Below are positions 17,168 to 25,798 of a DNA stretch of 64,000 nucleotides, piece after piece. Under the pieces are notes generated by a model. It had not been told where the DNA came from and did no database searches. It saw only the letters and a list, made by a program, of their open reading frames with translations. Each line of letters begins with the position of its first letter. The stretch's first letter is position 1. The stretch is from positions 1 through 64,000 of the forward strand of contig JBMHDN010000038.1 in NCBI GenBank assembly GCA_049889355.1, read 5' to 3'. A program made the position numbers and the translations under genes. The DNA is from JBMHDN01 sp049889355 (GTDB lineage Bacteria > Pseudomonadota > Alphaproteobacteria > Puniceispirillales > Puniceispirillaceae).

Positions 17168-18352
17168 ATGCCACAAGCACAGATTGCCGCTAATGCCGCT
17201 GCTATGCGACTGGGAACTGAGAGCGCTTTTAAAGTGTTGGCGCGGGCTGGTGCGCTGGCGGCTGCTGGGCGCGATATCATCAATCTTGGCATTGGTCAGC
17301 CTGATTTTCGGACGCCTGACCATATTGTTGAGGCGGGCATTAACGCCTTAAGAGATGGCGCGCACGGCTATACCCCTTCTCTTGGCCTGCCCGCCTTGTG
17401 TGAAGCGGTCTCAGCAGATGCCAAGATGCGTTATGGTGCAGACATAAATCCTGGCCTTATTCAGATTGTGCCTGGAGCCAAACCCATTATGTTTGCGGCC
17501 TGCCAGCTGTTGGGCGGGGTGGATACAGAAATTCTGCTGCCGGACCCAGGCTTTCCAATTTATGCCTCTGCTGCGGCCTTTAGCGGTGCAAGAGCGGTTT
17601 CCTATGGGTTGGTAGAAGATAAGGGTTTTGCCTTTGAGGCAGCAGATCTGCTCTCAAAGATTACTGAGAAAACACGCCTTATCATCATCAATTCACCAGC
17701 CAATCCCACAGGCGGCGTCACGCCAAAATCAGAAATTGACAAGCTGGTTGCCGGGCTGGGGGATTTCCCGCATGTGACCTTGCTTTCAGATGAGATTTAT
17801 GACCGGCTAAGTTTTGGGGATAAGCCGGTGAGCCTCCTGCAATATCCTGAAATCAGAGACCGACTCATTGTCTTGAATGGCTGGTCAAAGACCTATGCAA
17901 TGACAGGCTGGCGCATTGGATATGGTATCTGGCCAGAAGCACTGATTGATTATGCGGACAGGTTGGCGGTGAATTATCATTCTTGTGTAAATGCCCCAAC
18001 CCAGCATGCTGCGCTGGCCGCCCTCACCGGTGATCAAACATGTGTCGAAGAGATGCGCACTGCCTTTATGCGTCGTGCTGATCTGATGACGCGCCTGTTG
18101 AATGATATTGGGGGTATTTCTGCCCAACAGCCAGGCGGGGCGTTCTATGTCTTCGCAAATATCTCAAAAACCGGGCTGAGCGCAGATGATTTTCAGCATC
18201 GCCTGCTCGAAGAATATGGGGTTGCTGGCATTGCTGGCACGTCCTTTGGCGCACTTGGCGAAGGCTTTATACGCCTATCTTGTGCCAATTCAGATGAGGC
18301 GATTACCGAGGCTTGTGCCCGTATCCAGCGATTTGTGGCGACGCTTGGCTAA
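17168..18352 (+). CDS. class I/II PLP-dependent aminotransferase (aspartate aminotransferase-like)
   Basis: A 394-residue fold-type-I aminotransferase. PLP contacts: the substrate-side GIGQPDF motif, NSPANPTGG, LSDEIYDRL, and the Schiff-base lysine K241 in NGWSKTYAMTGWRIGY. The ATG at 17168 is preferred because AAGGG lies upstream and the family begins near here; the upstream ATG at 17129 would add 13 residues with no visible site. The exact substrate cannot be read from sequence; aspartate, aromatic or related 2-oxo acids are possible. It is followed by its own terminator, so it is probably monocistronic, just upstream of glnB-glnA. Confidence 0.9.
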   Translation: MPQAQIAANAAAMRLGTESAFKVLARAGALAAAGRDIINLGIGQPDFRTPDHIVEAGINALRDGAHGYTPSLGLPALCEAVSADAKMRYGADINPGLIQIVPGAKPIMFAACQLLGGVDTEILLPDPGFPIYASAAAFSGARAVSYGLVEDKGFAFEAADLLSKITEKTRLIIINSPANPTGGVTPKSEIDKLVAGLGDFPHVTLLSDEIYDRLSFGDKPVSLLQYPEIRDRLIVLNGWSKTYAMTGWRIGYGIWPEALIDYADRLAVNYHSCVNAPTQHAALAALTGDQTCVEEMRTAFMRRADLMTRLLNDIGGISAQQPGGAFYVFANISKTGLSADDFQHRLLEEYGVAGIAGTSFGALGEGFIRLSCANSDEAITEACARIQRFVATLG

Positions 18353-18356
18353 AACC

Positions 18357-18380
18357 TGCCTATTTTTTAGGCATATTTTT
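18357..18380 (+). terminator. rho-independent terminator of the aminotransferase gene
   Basis: TGCCTA, loop TTTTT, TAGGCA, then TATTTTT, four bases after the stop codon. Confidence 0.75.
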
Positions 18381-18398
18381 AAAAAACGTTTTCCCATT

Positions 18399-18414
18399 GG
18401 GGCTGTTTCTTGCA
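18399..18414 (+). promoter_or_regulatory. candidate sigma-54 (RpoN) -24/-12 element upstream of glnB
   Basis: GGGGCTGTTTCTTGCA has GG and GC spaced by exactly ten bases and a perfect TTGCA at -12, but the -24 half (consensus TGGCAC) is poor. It lies about 105 bases before glnB. glnB promoters are RpoN/NtrC-controlled in rhizobia. This is a weak call. Confidence 0.3.
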
Positions 18415-18519
18415 TGAAACCATTAATCCATCCCAATAAAGGGTATCAGCGGCCATCAAACCGCCGCGCTACATGTATGAGACAGCTTGTTGCTGTCATT
18501 TGCCTTTATGGAGGTCGCT

Positions 18520-18858
18520 ATGAACAAGATTGAAGCCATCATTAAGCCCTTTAAGCTAGATGAGGTGAAAGAAGCACTGCATGAAGTCGGCATTCAGGGC
18601 ATCACCGTTCTGGAAGCTAAAGGATTCGGTCGCCAGAAAGGTCATACCGAGCTTTACCGTGGTGCAGAATATGTCGTTGATTTTCTGCCTAAAGTGAAAA
18701 TTGAAGTGGTTGTTGATGAATCAATGACAGATAAAGTGGTTGAGGCTATCCAGAATGCGGCGCAAACAGGCCGGATTGGTGATGGTAAAATCTTTATCTC
18801 TTCAATTGCCCAGGCCATTCGTATCCGGACTGGCGAAACCGGTGTAGATGCTATCTGA
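18520..18858 (+). CDS. glnB: nitrogen regulatory protein P-II
   Basis: A 112-residue trimeric signalling protein that senses 2-oxoglutarate and ATP/ADP and is uridylylated when nitrogen is scarce. A GGAGG site precedes the ATG at 18520; the longer frame from 18487 is not needed. Features: MNKIEAIIKPFKLDEVKEAL, the T-loop with Tyr51 (the uridylylation site) in YRGAEYVVDF, and the C-terminal GKIFISSIAQAIRIRTGETG. It is followed after 160 bases by glnA, the conserved glnB-glnA pair. Whether it also serves the distant amtB (53426), as GlnK does, cannot be told. Confidence 0.97.
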   Translation: MNKIEAIIKPFKLDEVKEALHEVGIQGITVLEAKGFGRQKGHTELYRGAEYVVDFLPKVKIEVVVDESMTDKVVEAIQNAAQTGRIGDGKIFISSIAQAIRIRTGETGVDAI

Positions 18859-19018
18859 TCTGCACCACCCAGAAGCGTCATTTAGTTGACGTGCGCTCCT
18901 TCAGCGTTTTAAAGAGGGAACAGAATTCGGTTTAGATGCGAAAAGGCAGGTTTCAACAGCAATGACCTGACCTTTATCATCTGGAAAGTCCGAGACAGAC
19001 TTGAGGAAAGGAACTAAC

Positions 19019-20428
19019 ATGTCTGATGCAAAGACAATCATGGAAATGATTAAGGAAAATGGGGTCACTTATGTGGACCTGCGTTTCACTGACCCACGCG
19101 GCAAGATGCAGCACCTGACTCAGCATATCGATACTATCGGTGAAGATGAGCTGGTTGAAGGTTTCATGTTTGATGGCTCATCAATCGCAGGCTGGAAGGC
19201 CATTAATGAGTCAGACATGACCCTGATGCCTGACCTGACACGTGCATATATCGACCCATTCTTTGCCCAGCCAACACTGGCCCTGTTCTGTGATGTGCTT
19301 GAGCCATCAACTGGCGAGCCATATTCACGCGACCCACGCTCAACTGCAAAGGCTGCGCTGGCGCATATGCAGTCAGCAGGTGTGGCTGACACAGCTTTCT
19401 TTGGTCCAGAAGCTGAATTCTTCTTGTTCGAAGATGTGAAGTTTGACGTGTCTATGCATCGCGGCATGTATGCGCTGGATTCTGTTGAAGGTCCATACAA
19501 CTCAGCACGTGATTATGAAGAAGGCAATATGGGTCACCGTCCAGGCGTTAAGGGCGGCTATTTCCCAGTACCACCTGTTGATTCAGGCCAGGATATCCGT
19601 TCAGAAATGACTTCTGTCATGGCTGAAATGGGCGTGCCTGTTGAAAAGCACCACCACGAAGTGGCCCCATCTCAGCATGAGCTGGGCATGAAGTTCGGCA
19701 CCTTGCTGGAAACAGCTGATAACATGCAGCTGTACAAATATACTGTGCATCAGGTCGCGCATGCCTATGGTCTGTCAGCTACCTTTATGCCAAAGCCGAT
19801 CGCTGGCGATAACGGCTCAGGCATGCATGTGCACCAGTCGCTCTGGCAGGATGGCAAGCCGCTTTTCGCAGGTAATGGCTATGCTGACCTTTCAGATATG
19901 GCGCTGCATTATATCGGTGGTATCATCAAGCATGCGAAAGCCCTGAACGCTTTCACCAACCCATCAACAAACTCATATAAGCGCCTGATCCCAGGCTATG
20001 AAGCACCTGTGCTGTTGGCTTACTCAGCCCGCAACCGTTCTGCTTCATGCCGTATCCCGCATGTATCAAATCCAAAGGGCAAGCGTGTTGAAGTGCGTTT
20101 CCCAGATGCGACTGCAAACCCATATCTGTCATTCTCAGCGATGCTGATGGCAGGCCTGGACGGCATCAAGAACAAGATTCACCCAGGTGATGCGATGGAT
20201 AAGGATCTCTACGACCTGCCAGCCGAAGAACTGGCTCAGATCCCAACCGTTTGTGGCTCACTGCGTGAAGCTCTTGAGGCCCTCTCAGCAGACCGTGCCT
20301 TCCTGACCGAAGGCAATGTCTTCACAGACGAGCAGATCGATGCCTATATCGAGCTGAAGATGGAAGAAGTGATTCAGTTGGAGCACACACCTGCCCCAAT
20401 CGAATTCCAGATGTACTACTCATACTAA
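19019..20428 (+). CDS. glnA: glutamine synthetase type I
   Basis: A 469-residue dodecameric enzyme: glutamate + NH3 + ATP to glutamine. The ATG at 19019 follows GGAAAGGA. Signatures: FDGSSIAGWKAINESDM, FFGPEAEFFLF, KPIAGDNGSGMHVHQSLW (ATP site) and NPSTNSYKRLIPGYEAP. Tyr398 in KDLYDLP is the adenylylation site, so this is the GSI-beta form controlled by GlnE. Proline is mostly CCA and serine mostly TCA, a bias stronger than in parE next door, consistent with high expression. It is followed by a strong terminator. Confidence 0.98.
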   Translation: MSDAKTIMEMIKENGVTYVDLRFTDPRGKMQHLTQHIDTIGEDELVEGFMFDGSSIAGWKAINESDMTLMPDLTRAYIDPFFAQPTLALFCDVLEPSTGEPYSRDPRSTAKAALAHMQSAGVADTAFFGPEAEFFLFEDVKFDVSMHRGMYALDSVEGPYNSARDYEEGNMGHRPGVKGGYFPVPPVDSGQDIRSEMTSVMAEMGVPVEKHHHEVAPSQHELGMKFGTLLETADNMQLYKYTVHQVAHAYGLSATFMPKPIAGDNGSGMHVHQSLWQDGKPLFAGNGYADLSDMALHYIGGIIKHAKALNAFTNPSTNSYKRLIPGYEAPVLLAYSARNRSASCRIPHVSNPKGKRVEVRFPDATANPYLSFSAMLMAGLDGIKNKIHPGDAMDKDLYDLPAEELAQIPTVCGSLREALEALSADRAFLTEGNVFTDEQIDAYIELKMEEVIQLEHTPAPIEFQMYYSY

Positions 20429-20468
20429 GAGCACCGCCTCATTGATTGAGGCCACATCTTAGAAAAAG

Positions 20469-20498
20469 AAACCCCGGCCACCACGCCGGGGTTTTTTT
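20469..20498 (+). terminator. rho-independent terminator of glnA
   Basis: AACCCCGGC, loop CACCAC, GCCGGGG, then seven T; about 40 bases after the glnA stop. Confidence 0.92.
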
Positions 20499-20670
20499 GT
20501 GGTTATAGGATGGCAGGGAATGACACATCCGTGATCTGTGCCGCAACCGGCACCCATGCTGATCTGTTTCAATAGTTTATCCCCATATGTCGTATCTGGT
20601 CTTCTCAATCGCCGCTATATGCGGTAGGAAGAGAGATGTCTTTTTCGGGATCAGGGGTGCAGGAGACAGA

Positions 20671-22653
20671 ATGTCTGATTTATTTGGAAATGCGGCCGTT
20701 GCACAAGAATATGACGCCAGCCAAATCGAAGTTTTGGAGGGGCTGGAGCCTGTCCGCCATCGCCCAGGCATGTATATTGGTGGTACAGACGAGCGCGCCC
20801 TGCATCATATGGCCGCTGAAATTCTGGATAACTCGATGGATGAGGCTGTCGCCGGTCATGCCAGCTGGATTGAGGTTTTTCTGGAAAGCCCACAGCGCCT
20901 GACCATTCGCGATAATGGACGCGGCATTCCAACAGACCCGCATCCGAAATTCCCAGATAAATCCGCACTTGAAGTGATCCTCACCACCTTGCATGCAGGG
21001 GGTAAATTCTCTGGCAAAGCCTATGAAACTTCAGGCGGCTTGCACGGGGTGGGCGCCTCTGTGGTGAACGCACTGTCTTCACGCCTTGATGTAGAGGTTG
21101 CGCGCAACAAAACCCTCTATGGCCAGTCTTTTGAGCGCGGCAAGCCGACCGGCCCGTTAAAAGAGCTCGGCGGCGCGCCAAACCGGCGCGGTACTTCTGT
21201 ATCCTTTGAACCAGATGAGCTGATTTTCGGCGTAGGGTGCGCGTTAAAGCCGGCCACCTTATTCCGGATGATCCGCTCTAAAGCCTATCTCTTTGCCGGT
21301 GTTGAAATCCGCTGGCGGGTGGCGGAGGGTTTAATCAAAGAGGGCGAGGATACGCCAGCTGAAGCGGTGCTGTGCTATCCAGGCGGCCTGTCTGATTATC
21401 TAGGTGATGTGACGCGTGATAAGGCTTTGCTGATCAGCACGCCTTTTGCAGAGCGCACCGAATTTGAAGGCCAGAAATTTGAATGGGCGCTGACCTGGCT
21501 TGGCCCAGGTGAAGATGGCTTTTTCCACAGCTATTGTAATACAGTGCCAACCCCCTCTGGTGGTACCCATGAAACCGGCATGCGCCAGGCGATCGTCCGT
21601 GGCATGCGCGCTTATGGCGAGATGGCTGGCCAGAAAAAGGCAGCTGAACTGACCGCAGATGATGTGCTGGCTGGGACGGCTGTGATGCTGAGCGTATTTT
21701 TGCGCGACCCGCAATTCCAAGGCCAGACCAAAGACAGGCTGGTCTCAGCTGAGGCAACACGCTGGACAGAGACAGCCATTCGCGATCGCTTTGAGCTCTG
21801 GCTGAGTTCTGAGCCTGAACGGGCAAATGATTTGCTGGATGCGGCCATTGAGCGGATGGAAGAGCGCAAGAAACGCCGCAAGGAAAAAGAAGTTGCCCGT
21901 AAATCAGCAACCCGCAAATTACGCCTGCCAGGCAAGCTGGCTGATTGTTCAGCACAAGATACCGAAGCCACCGAGCTTTTCCTTGTTGAAGGGGATTCAG
22001 CGGGTGGTTCGGCAAAATCGGCACGCGACAGGTCAACCCAGGCGGTGCTGCCTCTGCGCGGTAAGATTTTGAATGTGGCGAGCGCCTCTGCGGACAAGCT
22101 GATGCAAAATCAGGAATTGACCGATTTGATGCAAGCCTTGGGCGTGAAAAAAGGCAAGGATTTCATCGAAGGTGATTTGCGCTATGGCAAAATCATTATC
22201 ATGACAGATGCGGATGTGGATGGGGCGCATATTGCGGCCCTGCTGATGACCTTTTTCTATAATGAAATGCCACAATTAATCGAAGCAGGACGCCTTTATC
22301 TGGCCCAGCCACCGCTCTATCGCATGACACAAGGGGCCAAAACACTCTATGCCCAGGATGATGCGCATCGCGAAAAGCTATTGGCTGAGGCCTTTAACAG
22401 CCGCTCAAAGGTGGAAATCAGCCGCTTTAAAGGGTTAGGTGAAATGCCGCCAGCCCAGTTAAAAGAAACCACCATGAGCAAGGATAGCCGGCGCTTATTG
22501 CAAGTGCGCCTGCCACGCCGTGATGCAGATGGGGCAGATGCCCGCCGTGAAGTGGACAGGCTGGTCACCACTTTGATGGGTAAGAAGCCTGAGCTGCGTT
22601 TTGGCTATATCCGCGACCACGCAGCAGAGGTGCTGGCAGAATTGGATGTCTAA
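20671..22653 (+). CDS. parE: DNA topoisomerase IV subunit B
   Basis: A 660-residue ATPase subunit of the decatenating type II topoisomerase. The ATG at 20671 follows AGGAGA; the open frame upstream to 20587 is an unlikely extension. The GHKL ATPase shows EILDNSMDEA (E50, N54), RDNGRGIP and GGLHGVGASVVNALS. The TOPRIM domain shows FLVEGDSAGGSAKSARDR, PLRGKILNV and IMTDADVDGAHI. The absence of a GyrB-type insertion, and the ARDR and PLRGKILNVASAS wording, favour ParE over GyrB. parC is not in the window. Confidence 0.93.
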   Translation: MSDLFGNAAVAQEYDASQIEVLEGLEPVRHRPGMYIGGTDERALHHMAAEILDNSMDEAVAGHASWIEVFLESPQRLTIRDNGRGIPTDPHPKFPDKSALEVILTTLHAGGKFSGKAYETSGGLHGVGASVVNALSSRLDVEVARNKTLYGQSFERGKPTGPLKELGGAPNRRGTSVSFEPDELIFGVGCALKPATLFRMIRSKAYLFAGVEIRWRVAEGLIKEGEDTPAEAVLCYPGGLSDYLGDVTRDKALLISTPFAERTEFEGQKFEWALTWLGPGEDGFFHSYCNTVPTPSGGTHETGMRQAIVRGMRAYGEMAGQKKAAELTADDVLAGTAVMLSVFLRDPQFQGQTKDRLVSAEATRWTETAIRDRFELWLSSEPERANDLLDAAIERMEERKKRRKEKEVARKSATRKLRLPGKLADCSAQDTEATELFLVEGDSAGGSAKSARDRSTQAVLPLRGKILNVASASADKLMQNQELTDLMQALGVKKGKDFIEGDLRYGKIIIMTDADVDGAHIAALLMTFFYNEMPQLIEAGRLYLAQPPLYRMTQGAKTLYAQDDAHREKLLAEAFNSRSKVEISRFKGLGEMPPAQLKETTMSKDSRRLLQVRLPRRDADGADARREVDRLVTTLMGKKPELRFGYIRDHAAEVLAELDV

Positions 22654-22692
22654 TCATCTCATTCTGCCTTTGCGATAGGTCGTGAGCGCGTG

Positions 22693-23388
22693 CTATTGCA
22701 CACGGGCATAATAGGCTTCGTAAAGTTGCCAATATACAGGGCTTTTTTGCAGGGCGTTGTTATATCGGGCTAGATCCAATACATCGCTGCCAGCGGTTGA
22801 TTTGCTATGCACATTCGCCCCTGCTTCAATCAAGGCAGAAACAGTCTCATCACTACCGCCCCACACCGCCACATGCAGAGCTGTCCAGCCCACAGGGGTG
22901 CGGTGTTCTAACTGTGCGCCCGCCTCCAACAAAGCTGCTATTGTCTGGCTGTTGCCATCTGAAGCAGCAATATGAAGCGGTGTCAGCCCTTCTTCATTGA
23001 TAATATTAATCTGTGCACCTTGCGTGGTGAGGGCTTTAACCTGCCTCTCACGGGCGAATCTAGCAGCATGGTGCAGCGGTGTATTGCCTTTATAAGAACG
23101 CGCATTGAGCTGTGCGCCAGCCCTGACCAAGAAGATGGTTTGTTCCGCATGGCCATAGCGCGCGGCATAATGCAACGGCGTGGCCCCATCGGCATCGCGG
23201 GCATCAATTTGTGCCCCAGCTTGCACCTCGGCCTGAACATCCAGCATGCTGGCCTGTTTCCAGAAAATCGGCTGGCATAGACGCCCACATGGTTCAAGTT
23301 TGTGAGTCTGCCCCATCGTCTGCGCCGTAATGGATATAAAGGCGAAGCCAGCCAGAAAGGCAGAAAGCGATATCCATCTTTTCTTCAT
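22693..23388 (-). CDS. exported ankyrin-repeat protein
   Basis: A 231-residue protein from the ATG at 23388 (AGAGGTG site). A signal peptide spans about 1-26 (KKR, then hydrophobic SLSAFLAGFAFISI, then AQT). It contains at least four clear ankyrin repeats starting near residues 67, 100, 133 and 166, each with the G-x-TPLH-x-AA core (GATPLHYAARYGH, GNTPLHHAARFAR, GLTPLHIAASDGN, GWTALHVAVWGGS), flanked by degenerate units. It probably binds a partner in the periplasm. It converges with parE (gap 39 bases). The in-frame stretch upstream to 23553 overlaps the next gene and is not needed. Partner unknown. Confidence 0.85.
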   Translation of the reverse strand: MKKRWISLSAFLAGFAFISITAQTMGQTHKLEPCGRLCQPIFWKQASMLDVQAEVQAGAQIDARDADGATPLHYAARYGHAEQTIFLVRAGAQLNARSYKGNTPLHHAARFARERQVKALTTQGAQINIINEEGLTPLHIAASDGNSQTIAALLEAGAQLEHRTPVGWTALHVAVWGGSDETVSALIEAGANVHSKSTAGSDVLDLARYNNALQKSPVYWQLYEAYYARVQ

Positions 23389-23512
23389 GATAGCACCTCT
23401 TTTCGCAAAACCATCCACTATGCCCAATGAATTGGACCAATTGGATAGGTTCAGCTTAACGAGGATTAAGGATTTATCAGCTATCACATTTGCGTGAGGC
23501 GCGTTTGGGATA

Positions 23513-24214
23513 TTAGATCCCCACCCTATCAAGCAGGCGATGTAATGCCTCATTACAAGCCTCTGGTGCTTCCATGGTCGAGAGGTGGCCTATGTCATCA
23601 AGCAAGATCAATTCAGAATCTGGCAGTGCATCCGCCATTTTCTGTGACTGAGCTGGCGGGGTGAGAATATCTGCTGTGCCACATAAAACCAGAGAGGGTA
23701 ATAAGAGCGTTTCCAAAAAAGCATGCCGATCTTGCCGTGCCATAATGGCCATTTGCTGAGAGGTGAAATTTTCCTGGCCAATCTCTAGGGCCATATCCAA
23801 CACCTGTTGAACCAGCATGTCGTTGTCCTGCGCCTCTTTTGAGAGCAAACGCGGCAGAAGGCGTGGGGTCACCCCTTTGAATTTCCCAATTTGTGACAGG
23901 GCAATCAGATCACGCCGCTGCGCCCTTTTCTCGTCTGTATCTGCGCTGGCATTTGTAGATAAGAGGCCAAGGCCAAGCGCGCGCTCAGCTGCAGAGCGCA
24001 CCATCTCAGTCGCGATATAGCCGCCCATAGACAAGCCAACCGCAATAAATGGACCGTCAATTTCTTCAAGGGTACGGGCGGCAATTTCCTCAACAGATGA
24101 CAGCCCGGTGGTATCTGCCACATGACATGTGATGCGCGGTGAAAGGCTCTTTATCTGCGCCTCAAATAAGGTGGCTGTACATAACAAACCTGGAACGAAA
24201 ATAAGGACTGGCAT
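23513..24214 (-). CDS. alpha/beta hydrolase
   Basis: A 233-residue alpha/beta hydrolase. The nucleophile elbow is GLSMGGY (Ser near residue 81), with the acid in CGTADILTPP and the histidine in DDIGHLSTMEAPE. The oxyanion region FVPGLLCTATLF is near the N-terminus. The ATG at 24214 has an AGGTG site six bases upstream. The layout resembles small esterases or the MenH/BioH group, but the substrate cannot be inferred. There is no evident operon partner; the ankyrin gene downstream on the same strand is 124 bases away. Confidence 0.88.
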   Translation of the reverse strand: MPVLIFVPGLLCTATLFEAQIKSLSPRITCHVADTTGLSSVEEIAARTLEEIDGPFIAVGLSMGGYIATEMVRSAAERALGLGLLSTNASADTDEKRAQRRDLIALSQIGKFKGVTPRLLPRLLSKEAQDNDMLVQQVLDMALEIGQENFTSQQMAIMARQDRHAFLETLLLPSLVLCGTADILTPPAQSQKMADALPDSELILLDDIGHLSTMEAPEACNEALHRLLDRVGI

Positions 24215-24410
24215 ATCACACCTAACCGCAGCTTTTCGACAAAAAGAAAACAAGGAGCGGCGTCAGACTTACCTCTGTTTTTGTCAAATTTCTATGTCTA
24301 TATCACTGGAAAGCGTGTTTTCTTGACTTTTTTGCGAAAAAACCGTATCGCTTTGGTCACTTATTCACATATGACCCTTTGTAAAGGCATATGTTGTTTT
24401 CAGCAGCTTG

Positions 24411-25760
24411 ATGAAGAAAAGAGAACCTGCTATTTCCACCGCATTTTCAAATTTAGGCCTGAGCGACGCGCTCGTCTCTGCCGTTGATGCGCTTGGCTAT
24501 GAAGCGCCGACCCCTATTCAGGAAAAATCCATTCCGCTGGTGCTGATGGGCCGCGACATTCTGGGCTCAGCGCAGACCGGTACAGGTAAGACAGCGTCGT
24601 TCACTTTGCCGATGATCGATATTCTGGCAGAAGGCCGCGCGAAAGCACGCATGCCGCGCTCACTTATTCTTGCACCAACACGTGAATTGGCTGCTCAGGT
24701 TTCTGATAGTTTTGAGCAATTCAGCGCTAACCATAATTTAACAAAGGCATTGCTGATCGGCGGGGTAAGCTTTGCTGATCAAGAAGCAGTGTTAGATCGC
24801 GGCGCTGATGTGCTTATCGCCACACCAGGGCGTTTATTAGACCATTTTGAACGCGGCAAAGTGTTGCTTCAAGATGTGAAGATTTTGGTGATTGATGAAG
24901 CCGATCGTATGCTTGATATGGGCTTCATTCCTGATGTTGAGAAAATCGTATCGTTCCTGCCAAAAATGCGCCAGACCTTGTTTTTCTCAGCGACTTTATC
25001 TGAAGAAATTCACACCATCGGCTCAAAATTTGTGATCAATCCAAAGATCATCGAAGTCGCAAAACCCTCTCAGACCGCCTCTACGATTACGCAGGCTCTG
25101 ATCTGGACTGAGGTAAAGAAAAAGCGTGAGAAATTGCGTGGCCTCCTCCAGTCAGAAGATATTAATAATGCGGTGATTTTCTGTAATCGTAAACGCGATA
25201 TCTCCACCCTGTTGAGCAGCCTGAAACGCCATGGTTTTAACGCAGGCGGTCTGCATGGTGATATGACACAATCCGCTCGTCTAACCGCCTTGGATGCTTT
25301 TAAATCAGGCGAGACCAAATTGCTGATCGCTTCAGATGTGGCCGCCAGAGGGTTGGACATCCCATCGGTTAGCCATGTGTTTAATTTTGATGTGCCGTCT
25401 AATGCAGAAGATTATGTGCATCGCATCGGGCGTACAGGGCGTGCCGGTCGCACAGGCAAAGCCTTTACACTGGCCGCAACAGATGATGATAAAAAATATC
25501 TGGATGCGATCACCAAATTAACAGGCCAGGCTATTGCATTGCTGGATCAGCAAGAGGTGCAGACACCAACATCTGAAGCCACAGATGATGCGGCCTCAAA
25601 CAACAATGCATCACCTAAAAATACTGGCCGCCGCCGAGGCAAGAAACAAGAATCACCGCGCCAAGAGGCCGATAATCTGCCTGAATTAAAGCCGGTGCCA
25701 TGGGATGGTGGCAATCGTTTTACTGACGATAACATGCCGGCATTCTTAAAATCTGCCTAA
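24411..25760 (+). CDS. DEAD-box RNA helicase (RhlE-like)
   Basis: A 449-residue ATP-dependent RNA helicase. Motifs in order: Q motif (GYEAPTPIQEKSIP), I AQTGTGKT, Ia PTRELA, Ib TPGRLLD, II DEADRMLDMGF, III SAT, IV IFCNRKRD, V ASDVAARGLD, VI HRIGRTGRAGRTG. After about residue 375 the tail is polar and low-complexity (Asn/Ser-rich, then RRRGKKQE), typical of RhlE-type proteins. It acts in ribosome assembly, cold response or RNA turnover. The start is uncertain: ATG at 24411 with an in-frame TTG immediately before it, and no strong ribosome site for either. Confidence 0.93.
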   Translation: MKKREPAISTAFSNLGLSDALVSAVDALGYEAPTPIQEKSIPLVLMGRDILGSAQTGTGKTASFTLPMIDILAEGRAKARMPRSLILAPTRELAAQVSDSFEQFSANHNLTKALLIGGVSFADQEAVLDRGADVLIATPGRLLDHFERGKVLLQDVKILVIDEADRMLDMGFIPDVEKIVSFLPKMRQTLFFSATLSEEIHTIGSKFVINPKIIEVAKPSQTASTITQALIWTEVKKKREKLRGLLQSEDINNAVIFCNRKRDISTLLSSLKRHGFNAGGLHGDMTQSARLTALDAFKSGETKLLIASDVAARGLDIPSVSHVFNFDVPSNAEDYVHRIGRTGRAGRTGKAFTLAATDDDKKYLDAITKLTGQAIALLDQQEVQTPTSEATDDAASNNNASPKNTGRRRGKKQESPRQEADNLPELKPVPWDGGNRFTDDNMPAFLKSA

Positions 25761-25798
25761 CCGCATCTTGAAAGCACCAGACGTGCTGGCCCTTTCAC

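Noticed and set aside
21434..22036. 200-codon minus-strand frame antisense to parE
   Set aside because: It lies wholly within the parE ATPase and TOPRIM coding region, and has no family motifs.
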